A program made the position numbers and the translations under genes. Below the pieces are notes generated by a model. The model was not told where the DNA came from. It did not search any database and saw nothing but the letters and a program-made list of their open reading frames with translations. Source: JABWBJ01 sp036507855 (GTDB taxonomy: Bacteria; Gemmatimonadota; Gemmatimonadetes; Gemmatimonadales; Gemmatimonadaceae). From it: a DNA stretch of 64,000 bases. Of the stretch, positions 1-8,226 are shown one piece after another (the first letter of the stretch is position 1; each line of letters opens with the position of its first letter). The DNA lies in assembly GCA_036507855.1 (NCBI GenBank), contig DATCIJ010000018.1, forward strand, positions 1-64,000. The letters run 5' to 3'.

Positions 1-1434
1 GACATTACCGAGGTCCTCTCCGAGCCTTGGCTCTCCGAGCCTTGGCTCTCCGGACCCAACCGCCTGCTGGACGAGCAGGGCAAGCCGGCGGCATCCAGCG
101 CGATCATCTCGCGCGAAGAGGCGCAGGCGCTCGTGCAGCGCGTCGTCGCCATGTCCAAGGCCGACGGCATCGACGTGCAGGTGGGCGGCGGGTACACCAC
201 GAACGTGCGCTTCGCCGACAACCAGATGTCGACCGCGGGGGCTGTCACCGACTTCAGCGTGGCCGTGCAGAGCTGGTTCGGCAAGAAGCACGCGGTCGTT
301 CAGACGAACGAGATCTCGGACGCCGCGCTGCGTTCGGCGATCGACAAGTCCGAACGACTCGCAAAGCTTGTGCCTGACGACCCGGAAGCGATGCCCATGC
401 TCGGCCAGCAGCAGCATCGCTCCGTCGATGCCTTCTTCCCGTCCGTCGCGGGAATGACCGCTGACGACCGCGCCCGCATTGCGCTCACCGCGCTCGAGCC
501 GGCGCGTGGAGCCGCCGACCTGCGTGCCGCGGGCTTCCTGATCAATGGAGCCAACGCCACCGCCCTCGGCAACAACAAGGGCCTGTTCGCCTATCATCGC
601 AGCACGAACACGAACTTTACCCTCACGGTCCGCACGACCGACGGTACCGGCTCCGGTTGGGCGGGCGCCGAGCATAACGACGCGAGCAAGGTGGACTTCG
701 CCGATGTCAGCCGTCGCGCCATCGAGAAGGCCCGCTTGTCGCGAAACCCTGTCGCTGTCGAGCCCGGCCGCTACACGGTCATCTTCGAGCCGCAGGCCGT
801 GGGAGACATCTGTCAGCTCATCGGCTTCTATGCCGACGCGCGAGCCACTGACGAAGGGCGCAGCCCCTTCGTGAAGCAGGGCGGCGGAACAAAGATCGGC
901 GAGAAGATCATGGACGAGCGGCTGTCGATCTACGCTGACCCGTTTGATCCGCAGATTCTCGCGCAGCCGTTCGACGGTGACGGACTTCCGCTGGGCCGAC
1001 AGGTCTTCATCGAAAACGGCGTCCTCAAGACGCTCTACTACTCGCGCTTCTGGGCGCAGAAGAAAGGCGTCCAACCCACGGGCGGGCCGACCTCGTTCCT
1101 CATGAACGGCGGCACGGCCAGCATCGATGAGATGATCCGGTCGACCGAGCGCGGCATCCTGGTGACGCGGCTGTGGTACCTGCGCGAAGTCGATCCGCGG
1201 ACGATCCTCTACACCGGCCTGACGCGCGACGGCACGTTCCTCATTGAGAACGGCAAGGTGAGCAAGGCCGTGAAGAACTTCCGGTTCAACGACTCGCCGC
1301 TCTTCATGCTCAACAACCTCGAGATGGCTGGCAGGCCCGTGCGGCTGGCCGGTACCGAAGCAGGAGGGGCTGTCGTCGTACCGCCGCTCAAGGTGCGGGA
1401 CTTCAACTTCACCAGCCTTTCCGACGCGGTGTGA
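1..1434 (+). CDS. TldE/PmbA-like metallopeptidase-family protein (5' truncated)
   Basis: The reading frame is open from base 1 to a TGA at 1432, so the true start lies upstream of the window. The protein matches the TldD/PmbA (peptidase U62/M103) family: an N-terminal region with SREEAQALVQRVVA and VQVGGGYTTNVRFADNQ, then a central PGRYTVIFEPQAVGD segment and a C-terminal domain with LYYSRFWAQKK and GLTRDGTFLIENG. At the place where TldD proteins carry HExxxH there is instead DICQLIGF, so this is the TldE/PmbA-type partner rather than the catalytic TldD subunit. The family processes modified peptides. A TldD partner would be expected just upstream, outside the window. An ATG at 133 is in frame but would cut conserved sequence. 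Confidence 0.85.
   Translation, partial: DITEVLSEPWLSEPWLSGPNRLLDEQGKPAASSAIISREEAQALVQRVVAMSKADGIDVQVGGGYTTNVRFADNQMSTAGAVTDFSVAVQSWFGKKHAVVQTNEISDAALRSAIDKSERLAKLVPDDPEAMPMLGQQQHRSVDAFFPSVAGMTADDRARIALTALEPARGAADLRAAGFLINGANATALGNNKGLFAYHRSTNTNFTLTVRTTDGTGSGWAGAEHNDASKVDFADVSRRAIEKARLSRNPVAVEPGRYTVIFEPQAVGDICQLIGFYADARATDEGRSPFVKQGGGTKIGEKIMDERLSIYADPFDPQILAQPFDGDGLPLGRQVFIENGVLKTLYYSRFWAQKKGVQPTGGPTSFLMNGGTASIDEMIRSTERGILVTRLWYLREVDPRTILYTGLTRDGTFLIENGKVSKAVKNFRFNDSPLFMLNNLEMAGRPVRLAGTEAGGAVVVPPLKVRDFNFTSLSDAV
16..45 (+). repeat. tandem 15-bp repeat inside the TldE-like gene
   Basis: The 15-mer ctctccgagccttgg occurs twice head to tail (16-30, 31-45) and a partial third copy, ctctccg, follows at 46. 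In frame it encodes LSEPW twice, then LSG. It keeps the frame open. Confidence 0.9.
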
Positions 1435-1496
1435 GCCATGCGGCGCGCCGAGGGCGCGCGGAAAGCAAGGGGTGACCTCGGGGCGCATGGCCGCGC

Positions 1497-2300
1497 ATGT
1501 TACGGACCATGCGCCCTGGTTCTTTGCGCGCCGGACCGCTGCCGCGCATCGCCTTGTTCAGCGACGTGGATGGAACGCTTCTCGATGCCAGCAATCGGTT
1601 GGCGATTACGGCTGGAGACGTGGCCCGGATAGCCGCGCACGTCGAGCTGATTCTCGCGTCCAGTCGCACCCTGGTCGAGCTCGGCGTCCTCCAGCGCCGC
1701 CTCGGCGTCGTGGCTCCCCTCATTGCGGAGAATGGCGCCGTTGTGTCCTTTCCGTTGCGTTGGCGAGGAGGACGGGCCGCGCGTCGCGAGATCGTGGTGC
1801 TCGGTCAGCCCGTTGCACGCCTGAGGCCGCGCATCAGGAAGTGCGCCAGGGAAGCAGCGGTCACTATCGTGGATCAGCGCGACGTGCTGCCTGATCGCGC
1901 TCGTTCACTCCGGCGAGGATACAGCGTGTGCGTTCGTGACTTTCCAGGCCCGGGAGCGGAGCGATTCCTCACCGCCTTGCGTCGCGAGAATCTCCGGGCC
2001 ACGAGGGCCGGCAACTGGATCACCATCACCCAGGGCGCCGACAAGGGAACCGGCGCCCGCGCGGTTCTGGCGCGCGCTCAGCGTCGCGGCGCCCCCTTTG
2101 CCTGGAACGCCGCGATCGGTAACGCGGCCAACGACGTGCCGCTCTTTGCTGCAAGTGAGGGGCGTTTTGCCATCCGGAATCCACGCAGCGGGCACCATTC
2201 AGCGTTGCTGGATCTGCCTGACGTGAAGCCCCTTGCGTCATCCGGGAAGCGTGCCTGGCGCGAGGCGCTCCCGATGATCCTGGCGGGAGGAAAGCCATGA
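1497..2300 (+). CDS. HAD-IIB phosphatase, mannosyl-3-phosphoglycerate phosphatase-like
   Basis: HAD motif I is seen as FSDVDGTLLD around residues 21-30. A motif II-like LASSRT follows with the MPGP-type RRLGVVAPLIAENGAVV segment, then an ADKGTGARAVL lysine motif and GNAANDVPLF as motif IV. This order fits mannosyl- or glucosyl-3-phosphoglycerate phosphatases, which remove phosphate in compatible-solute synthesis. At 267 aa it has the usual length. The stop overlaps the ATG of the next gene (ATGA at 2297), so the two are probably translated together. Substrate is inferred only; other HAD-IIB sugar phosphatases remain possible. The exact start is uncertain, because ATG codons at 1497 and 1509 are both plausible. 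Confidence 0.75.
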   Translation: MLRTMRPGSLRAGPLPRIALFSDVDGTLLDASNRLAITAGDVARIAAHVELILASSRTLVELGVLQRRLGVVAPLIAENGAVVSFPLRWRGGRAARREIVVLGQPVARLRPRIRKCAREAAVTIVDQRDVLPDRARSLRRGYSVCVRDFPGPGAERFLTALRRENLRATRAGNWITITQGADKGTGARAVLARAQRRGAPFAWNAAIGNAANDVPLFAASEGRFAIRNPRSGHHSALLDLPDVKPLASSGKRAWREALPMILAGGKP

Positions 2301-3340
2301 TTCTCACGAGGCGGTCCCCCACATGGACGGTGTGCGTCCTCACCATTCCTCAGCGCGAACCCTACCTTCGGCGGTTGTTCGAATCGCTTCGGTCGCTCCG
2401 GCTGCGGCGTTCGCGCTGGGAACTTTCCCTGGTCTACAACTGGGACACGGGCGAGGAGCCTTATGACGTCGAACGGCGGCTGCGAAAGCTCGGCAAGGGT
2501 CTGCCGCTGAGCGTTCACTTCAACGTCCGCAACCCCACCATCGTCGGCGGGCGCATCCAGCAGCTCGCGTTATGCAAGTCACCGCTCATCTGCTTCATCG
2601 ACGACGACGTGACGTTGCACGGTGACATTTTTGACGTACTCGAAGAACGCCTGCGCGACCATCCGCTGGGCCTCATCGGGGTGCCGTCACTGGTGGAGGA
2701 CACCAACCGGCTCTTCAAGCCCAGGCGCTCGACACCTCACGTCGACGCGCATGGGCTGCGCTTCATGAGCGTGCAGGGCATGCTGGTCGCCGGGTACCGT
2801 CGCCTGATCCAGGACGTTGGCGGCTTCAACGTCCGCCGGGCGTTCTGGGGAGAGTGGACTGAACTCAACCTCCGCTTGCTGCGGAACGGATTCCCGACCG
2901 CGTATGCCATGGACGCCGGATATCTTCGCCACTGGCACGGCGCGCCCGAGTCCCCAACGCGCAACAAGGCGGGGCGCCAGGATCACGTGCTCTGGGGTCT
3001 GCTCTGCACCGCCCTGGAGTACGACGCCATCGCCATACGGCCCGACACCGAGAAGTTCTGGAACCTCGTGGAACGCCGGTATCTCGCCTATTCGTTCGGC
3101 GAATCGGTCTCGCCCTCCGACCTCCTCGGATCGGTCCTCAGGCTCGTGCCACACCTCGCCGTGGAGTGGCCACACATCGCCGATTTCCGCGAGATCGCGC
3201 GGAAGCATCCATTTCAGTTCGCGCCGTTTCATGCGATCACCGCGGCCGACATCGCGCAGGTCATGGACTACGCCGAGGACCACATCGGAGCGTATCGCCG
3301 CTCGGCGTGGGGCCGGGAACGGAAGCGGAAGGTTCGTTAG
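2297..3340 (+). CDS. GT-A fold glycosyltransferase (family 2-like)
   Basis: The 347-aa protein begins with WTVCVLTIPQREPYLRRLF, typical of GT-A glycosyltransferases. A nucleotide-sugar metal-binding FIDDDVTLH follows at about residue 100, with a later W-G-E-W segment that looks like an acceptor/catalytic loop (AFWGEWTELNLRLL). It lacks membrane helices and is probably cytosolic. It overlaps the upstream phosphatase by 4 bp and ends with a TAG that overlaps the stop of the convergent methyltransferase. Pairing with an MPGP-like phosphatase suggests a glycosyl-phosphoglycerate synthase, but it is not recognisably the GT55 or GT81 enzyme usual for that role. Confidence 0.75.
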   Translation: MILTRRSPTWTVCVLTIPQREPYLRRLFESLRSLRLRRSRWELSLVYNWDTGEEPYDVERRLRKLGKGLPLSVHFNVRNPTIVGGRIQQLALCKSPLICFIDDDVTLHGDIFDVLEERLRDHPLGLIGVPSLVEDTNRLFKPRRSTPHVDAHGLRFMSVQGMLVAGYRRLIQDVGGFNVRRAFWGEWTELNLRLLRNGFPTAYAMDAGYLRHWHGAPESPTRNKAGRQDHVLWGLLCTALEYDAIAIRPDTEKFWNLVERRYLAYSFGESVSPSDLLGSVLRLVPHLAVEWPHIADFREIARKHPFQFAPFHAITAADIAQVMDYAEDHIGAYRRSAWGRERKRKVR

Positions 3341-3975
3341 GTCCGCGTCCCCACGTCGGCGCGTTCGAGCGCTGCTGCCTGCGACGCCATCTCGCGCGGC
3401 AGGTAGCAGTGAAGGCCCAGCGGGACGAATCCGGCCCTGCGTATCACGCCACGATACCAGGCAGGCCACCGCGCCGACGAGCGCCGGAAGTCGCCGGTGG
3501 CCTCGTCGGATCGCGTGAAGATCTCGAGGTACGCCACGCCGCCGGCCAGGCCGTGGAGCTGGCGAAGTCCGCGGCGCAGTTCGTCGGGCGCGATGTAATT
3601 CAGGACGCCGAGGCACAGGATCAGGTCGAATGGACCCTCGAGGCCGATCGATCCGATGTTCCCCAGCGTGCCGAGCCGGAGGTTGCGCCGCTTGCCAAAC
3701 CGGCGCACCGCGTACTCGCTGCCGTCCACGCCGACATAGGTCGCCCGCGGGCACAGGGACCGGAGCACCGTTGACCAATTGCCCTCGCCGCAGCCGACAT
3801 CGAGCACGCGGCGAACCGGACCGTCGAGCAGGTATTCGGTGACCGCGACAATAAAGCCGAGTTGCCGCGTCATGTCTTGTCGCGTCTTCACACGGTGCCG
3901 CGGGTGTCGATACCACTTGTCGAAGTAGCGGCGATCGTAATGCGCGAGGTCACGGTGCATGCGCGCCTGTTCCAT
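3337..3975 (-). CDS. class I SAM-dependent methyltransferase
   Basis: The SAM-binding motif I is clear as VLDVGCGEGNWS, followed by YVGVDGSEYAV (motif post-I) and FDLILCLGVLNYI (motif II). These are diagnostic of a Rossmann-fold methyltransferase; the substrate cannot be told. The frame stays open to an ATG at 4068, but the first 31 residues look unconserved. Internal starts at 3975 (MEQARMHRD) or 3960 (MHRDLAHYD, with GGAACAGG upstream) are more likely. Its TAA shares the tetramer TTAG with the stop of the convergent glycosyltransferase. Confidence 0.8.
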   Translation of the reverse strand: MEQARMHRDLAHYDRRYFDKWYRHPRHRVKTRQDMTRQLGFIVAVTEYLLDGPVRRVLDVGCGEGNWSTVLRSLCPRATYVGVDGSEYAVRRFGKRRNLRLGTLGNIGSIGLEGPFDLILCLGVLNYIAPDELRRGLRQLHGLAGGVAYLEIFTRSDEATGDFRRSSARWPAWYRGVIRRAGFVPLGLHCYLPREMASQAAALERADVGTRT

Positions 3976-4119
3976 CAGGAGTGTTGATTGAACGGCCAAC
4001 CATCTGTCCGGCGAAACTAGCGCGACGCGCCCTGCACGGCAGGCCTTTCGAATGCTGCCAGCGGCCATTTTCGGGCAAGCGCCTTACGAGTCGCCGGTTG
4101 ATCCGCTTTACTACTCCCC

Positions 4120-5934
4120 GTGACAAAAGCTGGCACTCGTCGAACCGGATCTGATCAGCTGAGCACGTCCCGCAGCACGTGGCTGGGCGCCATCTTCGGC
4201 TTCTGGATCGCCGCCGCGGCCATCACCGGCTTCCTGCACGGCATCGAACTCCTGGTCGCTCGCTACGGTTTCGGGCGACTCGTCTGGTTCAGCCGCGAGT
4301 TCGCGTGGATGTCACCAATCGCCTACGCATTGGTCATGGCACCCGCCGCCGTTGTGCTGGCCGCGCTGTCGGTTACCCTGCATCGAACGTGGGCGCTCGC
4401 GTTCTCGGCCGCCGCGTTTGCGACGATCGGCGTGTTCGGACTGCTGTTGCCGTACAGCCAGATCTCGCGTTTGTCCTCATTGATCCTCGCGCTCGGTGTG
4501 GCGGTCGTCCTCGCCCGAAGCGTGCATGCCCAGCCGAGACTCTGGCTCCGACGATCGCGCGTCGTCTCCCTCGTCTGCCTGGCGGCCATCGTCGTTATTG
4601 CGCCGGGCCAGCGCATTCTCGCTGCCGTCCGCGAATCCCGCGCGCTGTCCAGGCTCCCGGTCACGGCCTCGTCGGCCACGTCGGCCACGAACGTGCTGGT
4701 GATCATTCTCGACACGGTTCGCGCGGCGTCGATGGGTCTCTACAGCTCCGCCGATTCCACGACCCCCCGACTCGATGAATGGAGCCGAAGTGGGACCGTC
4801 TTCGACTGGGCATTTTCGCCGGCGCCGTGGACGCTACCATCCCACGGTTCGATGTTCACCGGCGCGTGGGCTGGAGGTCAGTCAGGAGACTGGGAACGCC
4901 CCCTCGACCGGACGCTTCCTACCCTGGCCGAGCGCTTCCGTGATCGCGGATTCCTCACCGCCGGATTCGTGGCGAACATGCATTACACGGCGTGGGACTC
5001 GGGCCTTCCGCGGGGTTTCGGGCACTACGAGGACTACGTCGTGAACTGGGGCCAACTGGTCCGGAGTTCGTCGTATACGCAGACCGCCCTTTATGCCGAA
5101 CTCCGAGACGCAAGAAGTCTCGGCGGAATCGCGAAGGCCTTCCTCAATCCGAACCTCTCCATCGATCCGAAGCATCGATTCGAGCCGAAGCGTGGGAAGG
5201 CAGTCACCGATGCATTCCTCGAGTGGCAAGCGGCGAACAGGACCCGGCCCTTCTTTGCCTTCCTGAATTACTTTGACGCCCACCAGCCGTATTACGCGCC
5301 ACCGGAATTCAGGCATTTCTCCGGAACAGGCGGGCTCTCGTCGTATCGCGCGGCGATCGCCTTCCTCGACGCCGAGATCGATCGGGTGCTCGTCGCCTTG
5401 CGCGAGCGGGGAGTCCTCGACCAGACGCTCGTCATCGTTGCTTCAGACCATGGCGAACTGTTTGCCTTCAAGGGAATGAACGGGCATGCGCACAACCTCT
5501 ACGTCAACACGATCCGCGTGCCGCTTTTCATTCGCCTCCCTGGTCGTGTCCCCGAGGGTGTTCGCGTGACACAGCCGGCGTCTCTCCGCGATCTCGCGGC
5601 AACAATCATGGATCTCGCCGCTCCCGACGCCCCACCGCTCCCCGGATCGTCGCTCGCGACGATTTGGACAGGCGCAGGGCTGCCCAGCCCCGTACTGGCC
5701 GAGGTCACCCGGGCGAAGAACATCGAGAGCCACTATCCGACGTCGCGCGGCGACATGCAGACGCTCTTCGATGATCGCTGGCAGCTCATCCGGAACGGAG
5801 ATGACCGCCTCGAGTTCTACGATTACCGCGCCGATACACTCCAGGAACGCGACCTCGCGGTCAGCGACTCGGCCAGCGCTCTCCTGGCCTCCATGAGGCA
5901 GCGGCTGCAGGCCCTGTTGCACGAACGCCGTTAG
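4120..5934 (+). CDS. membrane-anchored sulfatase / phosphoethanolamine-transferase-like protein
   Basis: The start is GTG at 4120, 51 bp from the longest reading of the divergent methyltransferase. About 170 N-terminal residues hold four or five hydrophobic helices. The alkaline-phosphatase superfamily sulfatase domain follows: LVIILDTVRA as the first metal site, PWTLPSHGSMFTG as the nucleophile loop, and IVASDHGELF with GMNGHAHNLY as the second metal cluster. The sulfatase CxPSR core is replaced by T-L-P-S-H, so formylglycine maturation is impossible and threonine is the probable nucleophile, as in phospho-group transferases such as LtaS and EptA. It probably modifies envelope glycans or acts on phosphoesters outside the membrane. 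Confidence 0.8.
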   Translation: MTKAGTRRTGSDQLSTSRSTWLGAIFGFWIAAAAITGFLHGIELLVARYGFGRLVWFSREFAWMSPIAYALVMAPAAVVLAALSVTLHRTWALAFSAAAFATIGVFGLLLPYSQISRLSSLILALGVAVVLARSVHAQPRLWLRRSRVVSLVCLAAIVVIAPGQRILAAVRESRALSRLPVTASSATSATNVLVIILDTVRAASMGLYSSADSTTPRLDEWSRSGTVFDWAFSPAPWTLPSHGSMFTGAWAGGQSGDWERPLDRTLPTLAERFRDRGFLTAGFVANMHYTAWDSGLPRGFGHYEDYVVNWGQLVRSSSYTQTALYAELRDARSLGGIAKAFLNPNLSIDPKHRFEPKRGKAVTDAFLEWQAANRTRPFFAFLNYFDAHQPYYAPPEFRHFSGTGGLSSYRAAIAFLDAEIDRVLVALRERGVLDQTLVIVASDHGELFAFKGMNGHAHNLYVNTIRVPLFIRLPGRVPEGVRVTQPASLRDLAATIMDLAAPDAPPLPGSSLATIWTGAGLPSPVLAEVTRAKNIESHYPTSRGDMQTLFDDRWQLIRNGDDRLEFYDYRADTLQERDLAVSDSASALLASMRQRLQALLHERR

Positions 5935-5964
5935 GCTGGCGCGTCATCACGGGCGCCTACGGAG

Positions 5965-6036
5965 AGGCGCGGGCCGGAATCGAACCGGCGAATGGGAGTT
6001 TTGCAGACTCCTGCCTTACCACTTGGCTACCGCGCC
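5965..6036 (-). tRNA. tRNA-Cys (anticodon GCA)
   Basis: On the minus strand the cloverleaf folds fully. The acceptor GGCGCGG pairs with CCGCGCC, the anticodon arm is GGAGT-CTGCAAA-ACTCC with anticodon GCA, and the T arm is GCCGG-TTCGATT-CCGGC. The discriminator is T (U73), as expected for tRNA-Cys. CCA is not encoded. It lies between the convergently transcribed sulfatase-like gene and the start of the dehydratase on the other strand. Confidence 0.97.
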
Positions 6037-6056
6037 ACGGGATCGCAAGCTATGGT

Positions 6057-6084
6057 CGGAACGGCCCCTCCTCAAGCCGTTCCG
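6057..6084. repeat. inverted repeat upstream of the dehydratase gene
   Basis: CGGAACGGC (6057-6065) and GCCGTTCCG (6076-6084) form a perfect 9-bp stem with a 10-nt loop. The core GCCGTTCC is the same as in the long inverted repeat on the other side of the dehydratase gene at 7081-7168. Confidence 0.8.
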
Positions 6085-6136
6085 GTACCCTCGCGCTGAT
6101 CTGGAATCCATCTCACCCTCCCCATCGGGCGGCTGC

Positions 6137-7084
6137 GTGACACTTGTTTCCCTCCAGGATGTGCGCGCCGCGCGTCACGTCATCGGCAATCGGCTTGTGC
6201 GAACGCCGTTGGTGCCCTCGGCGTCGCTGTCGGCGCAGACCGGCGCGCGCGTATCGCTGAAGCTCGAGCTCTTCCAGCGCACGGGTTCGTTCAAGCCGCG
6301 TGGCGTCCTCAACGCGGTCGAGGCGCTCACGTCTGACGAGCGCGCGCGCGGTGTGATTTCCATTTCAGCCGGCAATCACGCCCAGGCGCTCGCGTGGGCG
6401 GCTTCCGCCATCGGCATCTCGGCCACGATCGTCATGCCGGCAACGGCGGTTCGAGCCAAGGTGGAGGCGACCCGTGCGCTCGGCGGCGAAGTCATTCAGA
6501 CCGATGAGGACCTTCTCGCGACGGCGCGGCAGGTGCAGAAGGATCGTTCACTCACCTTCGTGCATCCGTTCGACGACCCCGTGGTCATCGCCGGCGCGGG
6601 CACCCTCGGCCTCGAGATCGCGGAAGATGCTCCCGACGTGGGAGTGGTCATCGTGGGGTGCGGCGGTGGCGGACTGCTCTCGGGCGTGGCCGCGGCGATT
6701 CGCGCCGTGGCTCCGCGCGCGCGTGTCGTGGGTGTTGAGCCGGCCGGCGCGGATGCCATGCGGCAGAGTCTCGCGAAAGGAGAACCCGTTCGACTCGCGA
6801 AGACCAATACGATCGCTGACGGGCTCGCGGCGCCGTTTGCCGGCGTCCATACGCTTGCGCACGTCCAGGCCTTCGTCGACGACATCGTCATCGTGGAGGA
6901 CTCCGGCATACTCGACGCGATGCGCGTGCTCATGCGGCGTGCGCGCATCCTTCCCGAGCCGGCGGGCGCGGCGTCGACCGCCGCATTGCTGGGCGGCCTG
7001 CTGATGACCCAACCCGGAGAACACGTGGTCGTGGTGGTCAGTGGCGGCAACGCCGACCCGGATCTGCTGCGCTCGCTGTTCTAG
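6137..7084 (+). CDS. threonine/serine dehydratase (PLP fold type II)
   Basis: This is a PLP-dependent ammonia-lyase of the TdcB/serine racemase type. The Schiff-base lysine lies in RTGSFKPRGV, ISAGNHAQALAW is the substrate loop, and VGCGGGGLLSG is the glycine-rich phosphate-binding loop. There is no C-terminal ACT regulatory domain, so it resembles the catabolic form of about 315 aa. The frame is open back to 6023, inside the tRNA, but the GTG at 6137 (VTLVSLQDVRAARHVIG) is where family similarity begins and is preferred. A paralogue lies at 14487-15440. Confidence 0.88.
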   Translation: MTLVSLQDVRAARHVIGNRLVRTPLVPSASLSAQTGARVSLKLELFQRTGSFKPRGVLNAVEALTSDERARGVISISAGNHAQALAWAASAIGISATIVMPATAVRAKVEATRALGGEVIQTDEDLLATARQVQKDRSLTFVHPFDDPVVIAGAGTLGLEIAEDAPDVGVVIVGCGGGGLLSGVAAAIRAVAPRARVVGVEPAGADAMRQSLAKGEPVRLAKTNTIADGLAAPFAGVHTLAHVQAFVDDIVIVEDSGILDAMRVLMRRARILPEPAGAASTAALLGGLLMTQPGEHVVVVVSGGNADPDLLRSLF

Positions 7085-7168
7085 TGCCGTTCCAACTATT
7101 CTCGCCAAGTGGTTCAATGCATACCCATACCTTCGAGCGTTCGGTGAAACAAGTTGGAACGGCACTAG
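7081..7168. repeat. 88-bp element with perfect 16-bp terminal inverted repeats
   Basis: CTAGTGCCGTTCCAAC at 7081-7096 is repeated exactly inverted at 7153-7168, with 56 bp between. The TAG stops of both convergent neighbours lie inside the two arms. It may be a bidirectional terminator or a small non-autonomous mobile element (MITE-like), since both ends read CTAG. Confidence 0.9.
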
Positions 7169-8190
7169 CGGCGTCGTCTCGCCGTGTCCGGGCTCGTCCG
7201 GCGCGCGCGCTCCCAACGAGCGCTGGTTCCACGAACGTCGATATGCGCGAACGGTCCGCTCGGCCCCATCGCGGCGTAGGTCCCCAGCCCACCGATCAAC
7301 TCGGGATAGCGCCGCTCAACGGATGCCACCGCCGCGCCAATCGTGCCGAGATCGCGCAAGTCGCTGCGTCGGTCCCCGTTCAGGTCGTCCATCCGTCCGT
7401 CTCCATCCGCGTCGATGATGAGGTCCGCGGCATCTCCGAACTGATGCCGGCTCGCACGTGCCGCGCCTTCGTCGATGCGAAGATCGTTGTAGTACGGTGC
7501 GCGGAATCCCGACAGCACCGCGACGCGGCTGTTGTCCATGCCGCGGTCACGAAGTTCGCGCAGCACCAGTTCCAGTTTGTCGATGAGACGCTCTTCGAGC
7601 ACGACGTACTTCGGCCAGACTGCCTGCTGGTCGTGCGTGAGGAAGTCGGCGAGGCGGAAGTGCTCAGACAGTCGTGTGTCGACGTTGCCCGGTAGCACCT
7701 CCACAAAGCCATCGGGATTGAGGTAGTTGGCGGCCATCATCCACCGTTCGGCGGGCCACCACCCCAACCGGTAGGGTCCCACCATCTCGCCCCGCTTGTG
7801 GGCGAAGGGGCGCATCATGAAGAAGTGGAACGGCTCGCCGGCCGCCATCACGGCATACGTGCCCGATGTCAGCACGATCGTATCGCCGAACGTGTCCTGC
7901 AGGCCGGGAAACGCATCGGCCTCCGTGGCTGTGAGAGCGACGAAACGCACCGCGCGGCTTCGGCCGAAGAGCGTATCGGGGATCTGGAGTGGCGTCGACC
8001 CTGTGTCCGCGGCGGGGGTTTCCTCGGCAAACGTCGGCGCCGTCAGTGAGCCGCCGGAACCCGATGCATCGTCCGGCAGCACCCGGCGCAGCACGACCAG
8101 CAGCCAGACCATCATGACGATGGCGAGGAGAATCAGGACACCCGCGATCAGGCGCCCGCCGACGATCCGGGCGCGCGAGGGTTCACCCAT
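7165..8190 (-). CDS. DUF882/M15A-type peptidase with N-terminal membrane anchor
   Basis: The protein has one hydrophobic segment at about residues 12-35, then a periplasmic region. The C-terminal part matches the YcbK/DUF882-peptidase M15A fold, which cuts or binds peptidoglycan. VAVLSGFRAPYYN, the zinc-site-like SRHQFGDAADL and a C-terminal FAHIDVRG are visible. Just after the first histidine-aspartate motif is DADGDGRMDDLNGDRRSD, two aspartate-rich loops like dockerin or EF-hand calcium sites, which is unusual for the family. The stop TAG falls within the inverted-repeat arm at 7165. Confidence 0.75.
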   Translation of the reverse strand: MGEPSRARIVGGRLIAGVLILLAIVMMVWLLVVLRRVLPDDASGSGGSLTAPTFAEETPAADTGSTPLQIPDTLFGRSRAVRFVALTATEADAFPGLQDTFGDTIVLTSGTYAVMAAGEPFHFFMMRPFAHKRGEMVGPYRLGWWPAERWMMAANYLNPDGFVEVLPGNVDTRLSEHFRLADFLTHDQQAVWPKYVVLEERLIDKLELVLRELRDRGMDNSRVAVLSGFRAPYYNDLRIDEGAARASRHQFGDAADLIIDADGDGRMDDLNGDRRSDLRDLGTIGAAVASVERRYPELIGGLGTYAAMGPSGPFAHIDVRGTSARWERARRTSPDTARRRR

Positions 8191-8226
8191 GCCGAAACGC
8201 GAGCTGTTGGCCGAGTGATGCCAGCC

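Noticed and set aside
2687..3916. 409-codon minus-strand frame over the glycosyltransferase and methyltransferase genes
   Set aside because: Low-complexity Arg/Ala composition and full overlap with two recognisable genes.
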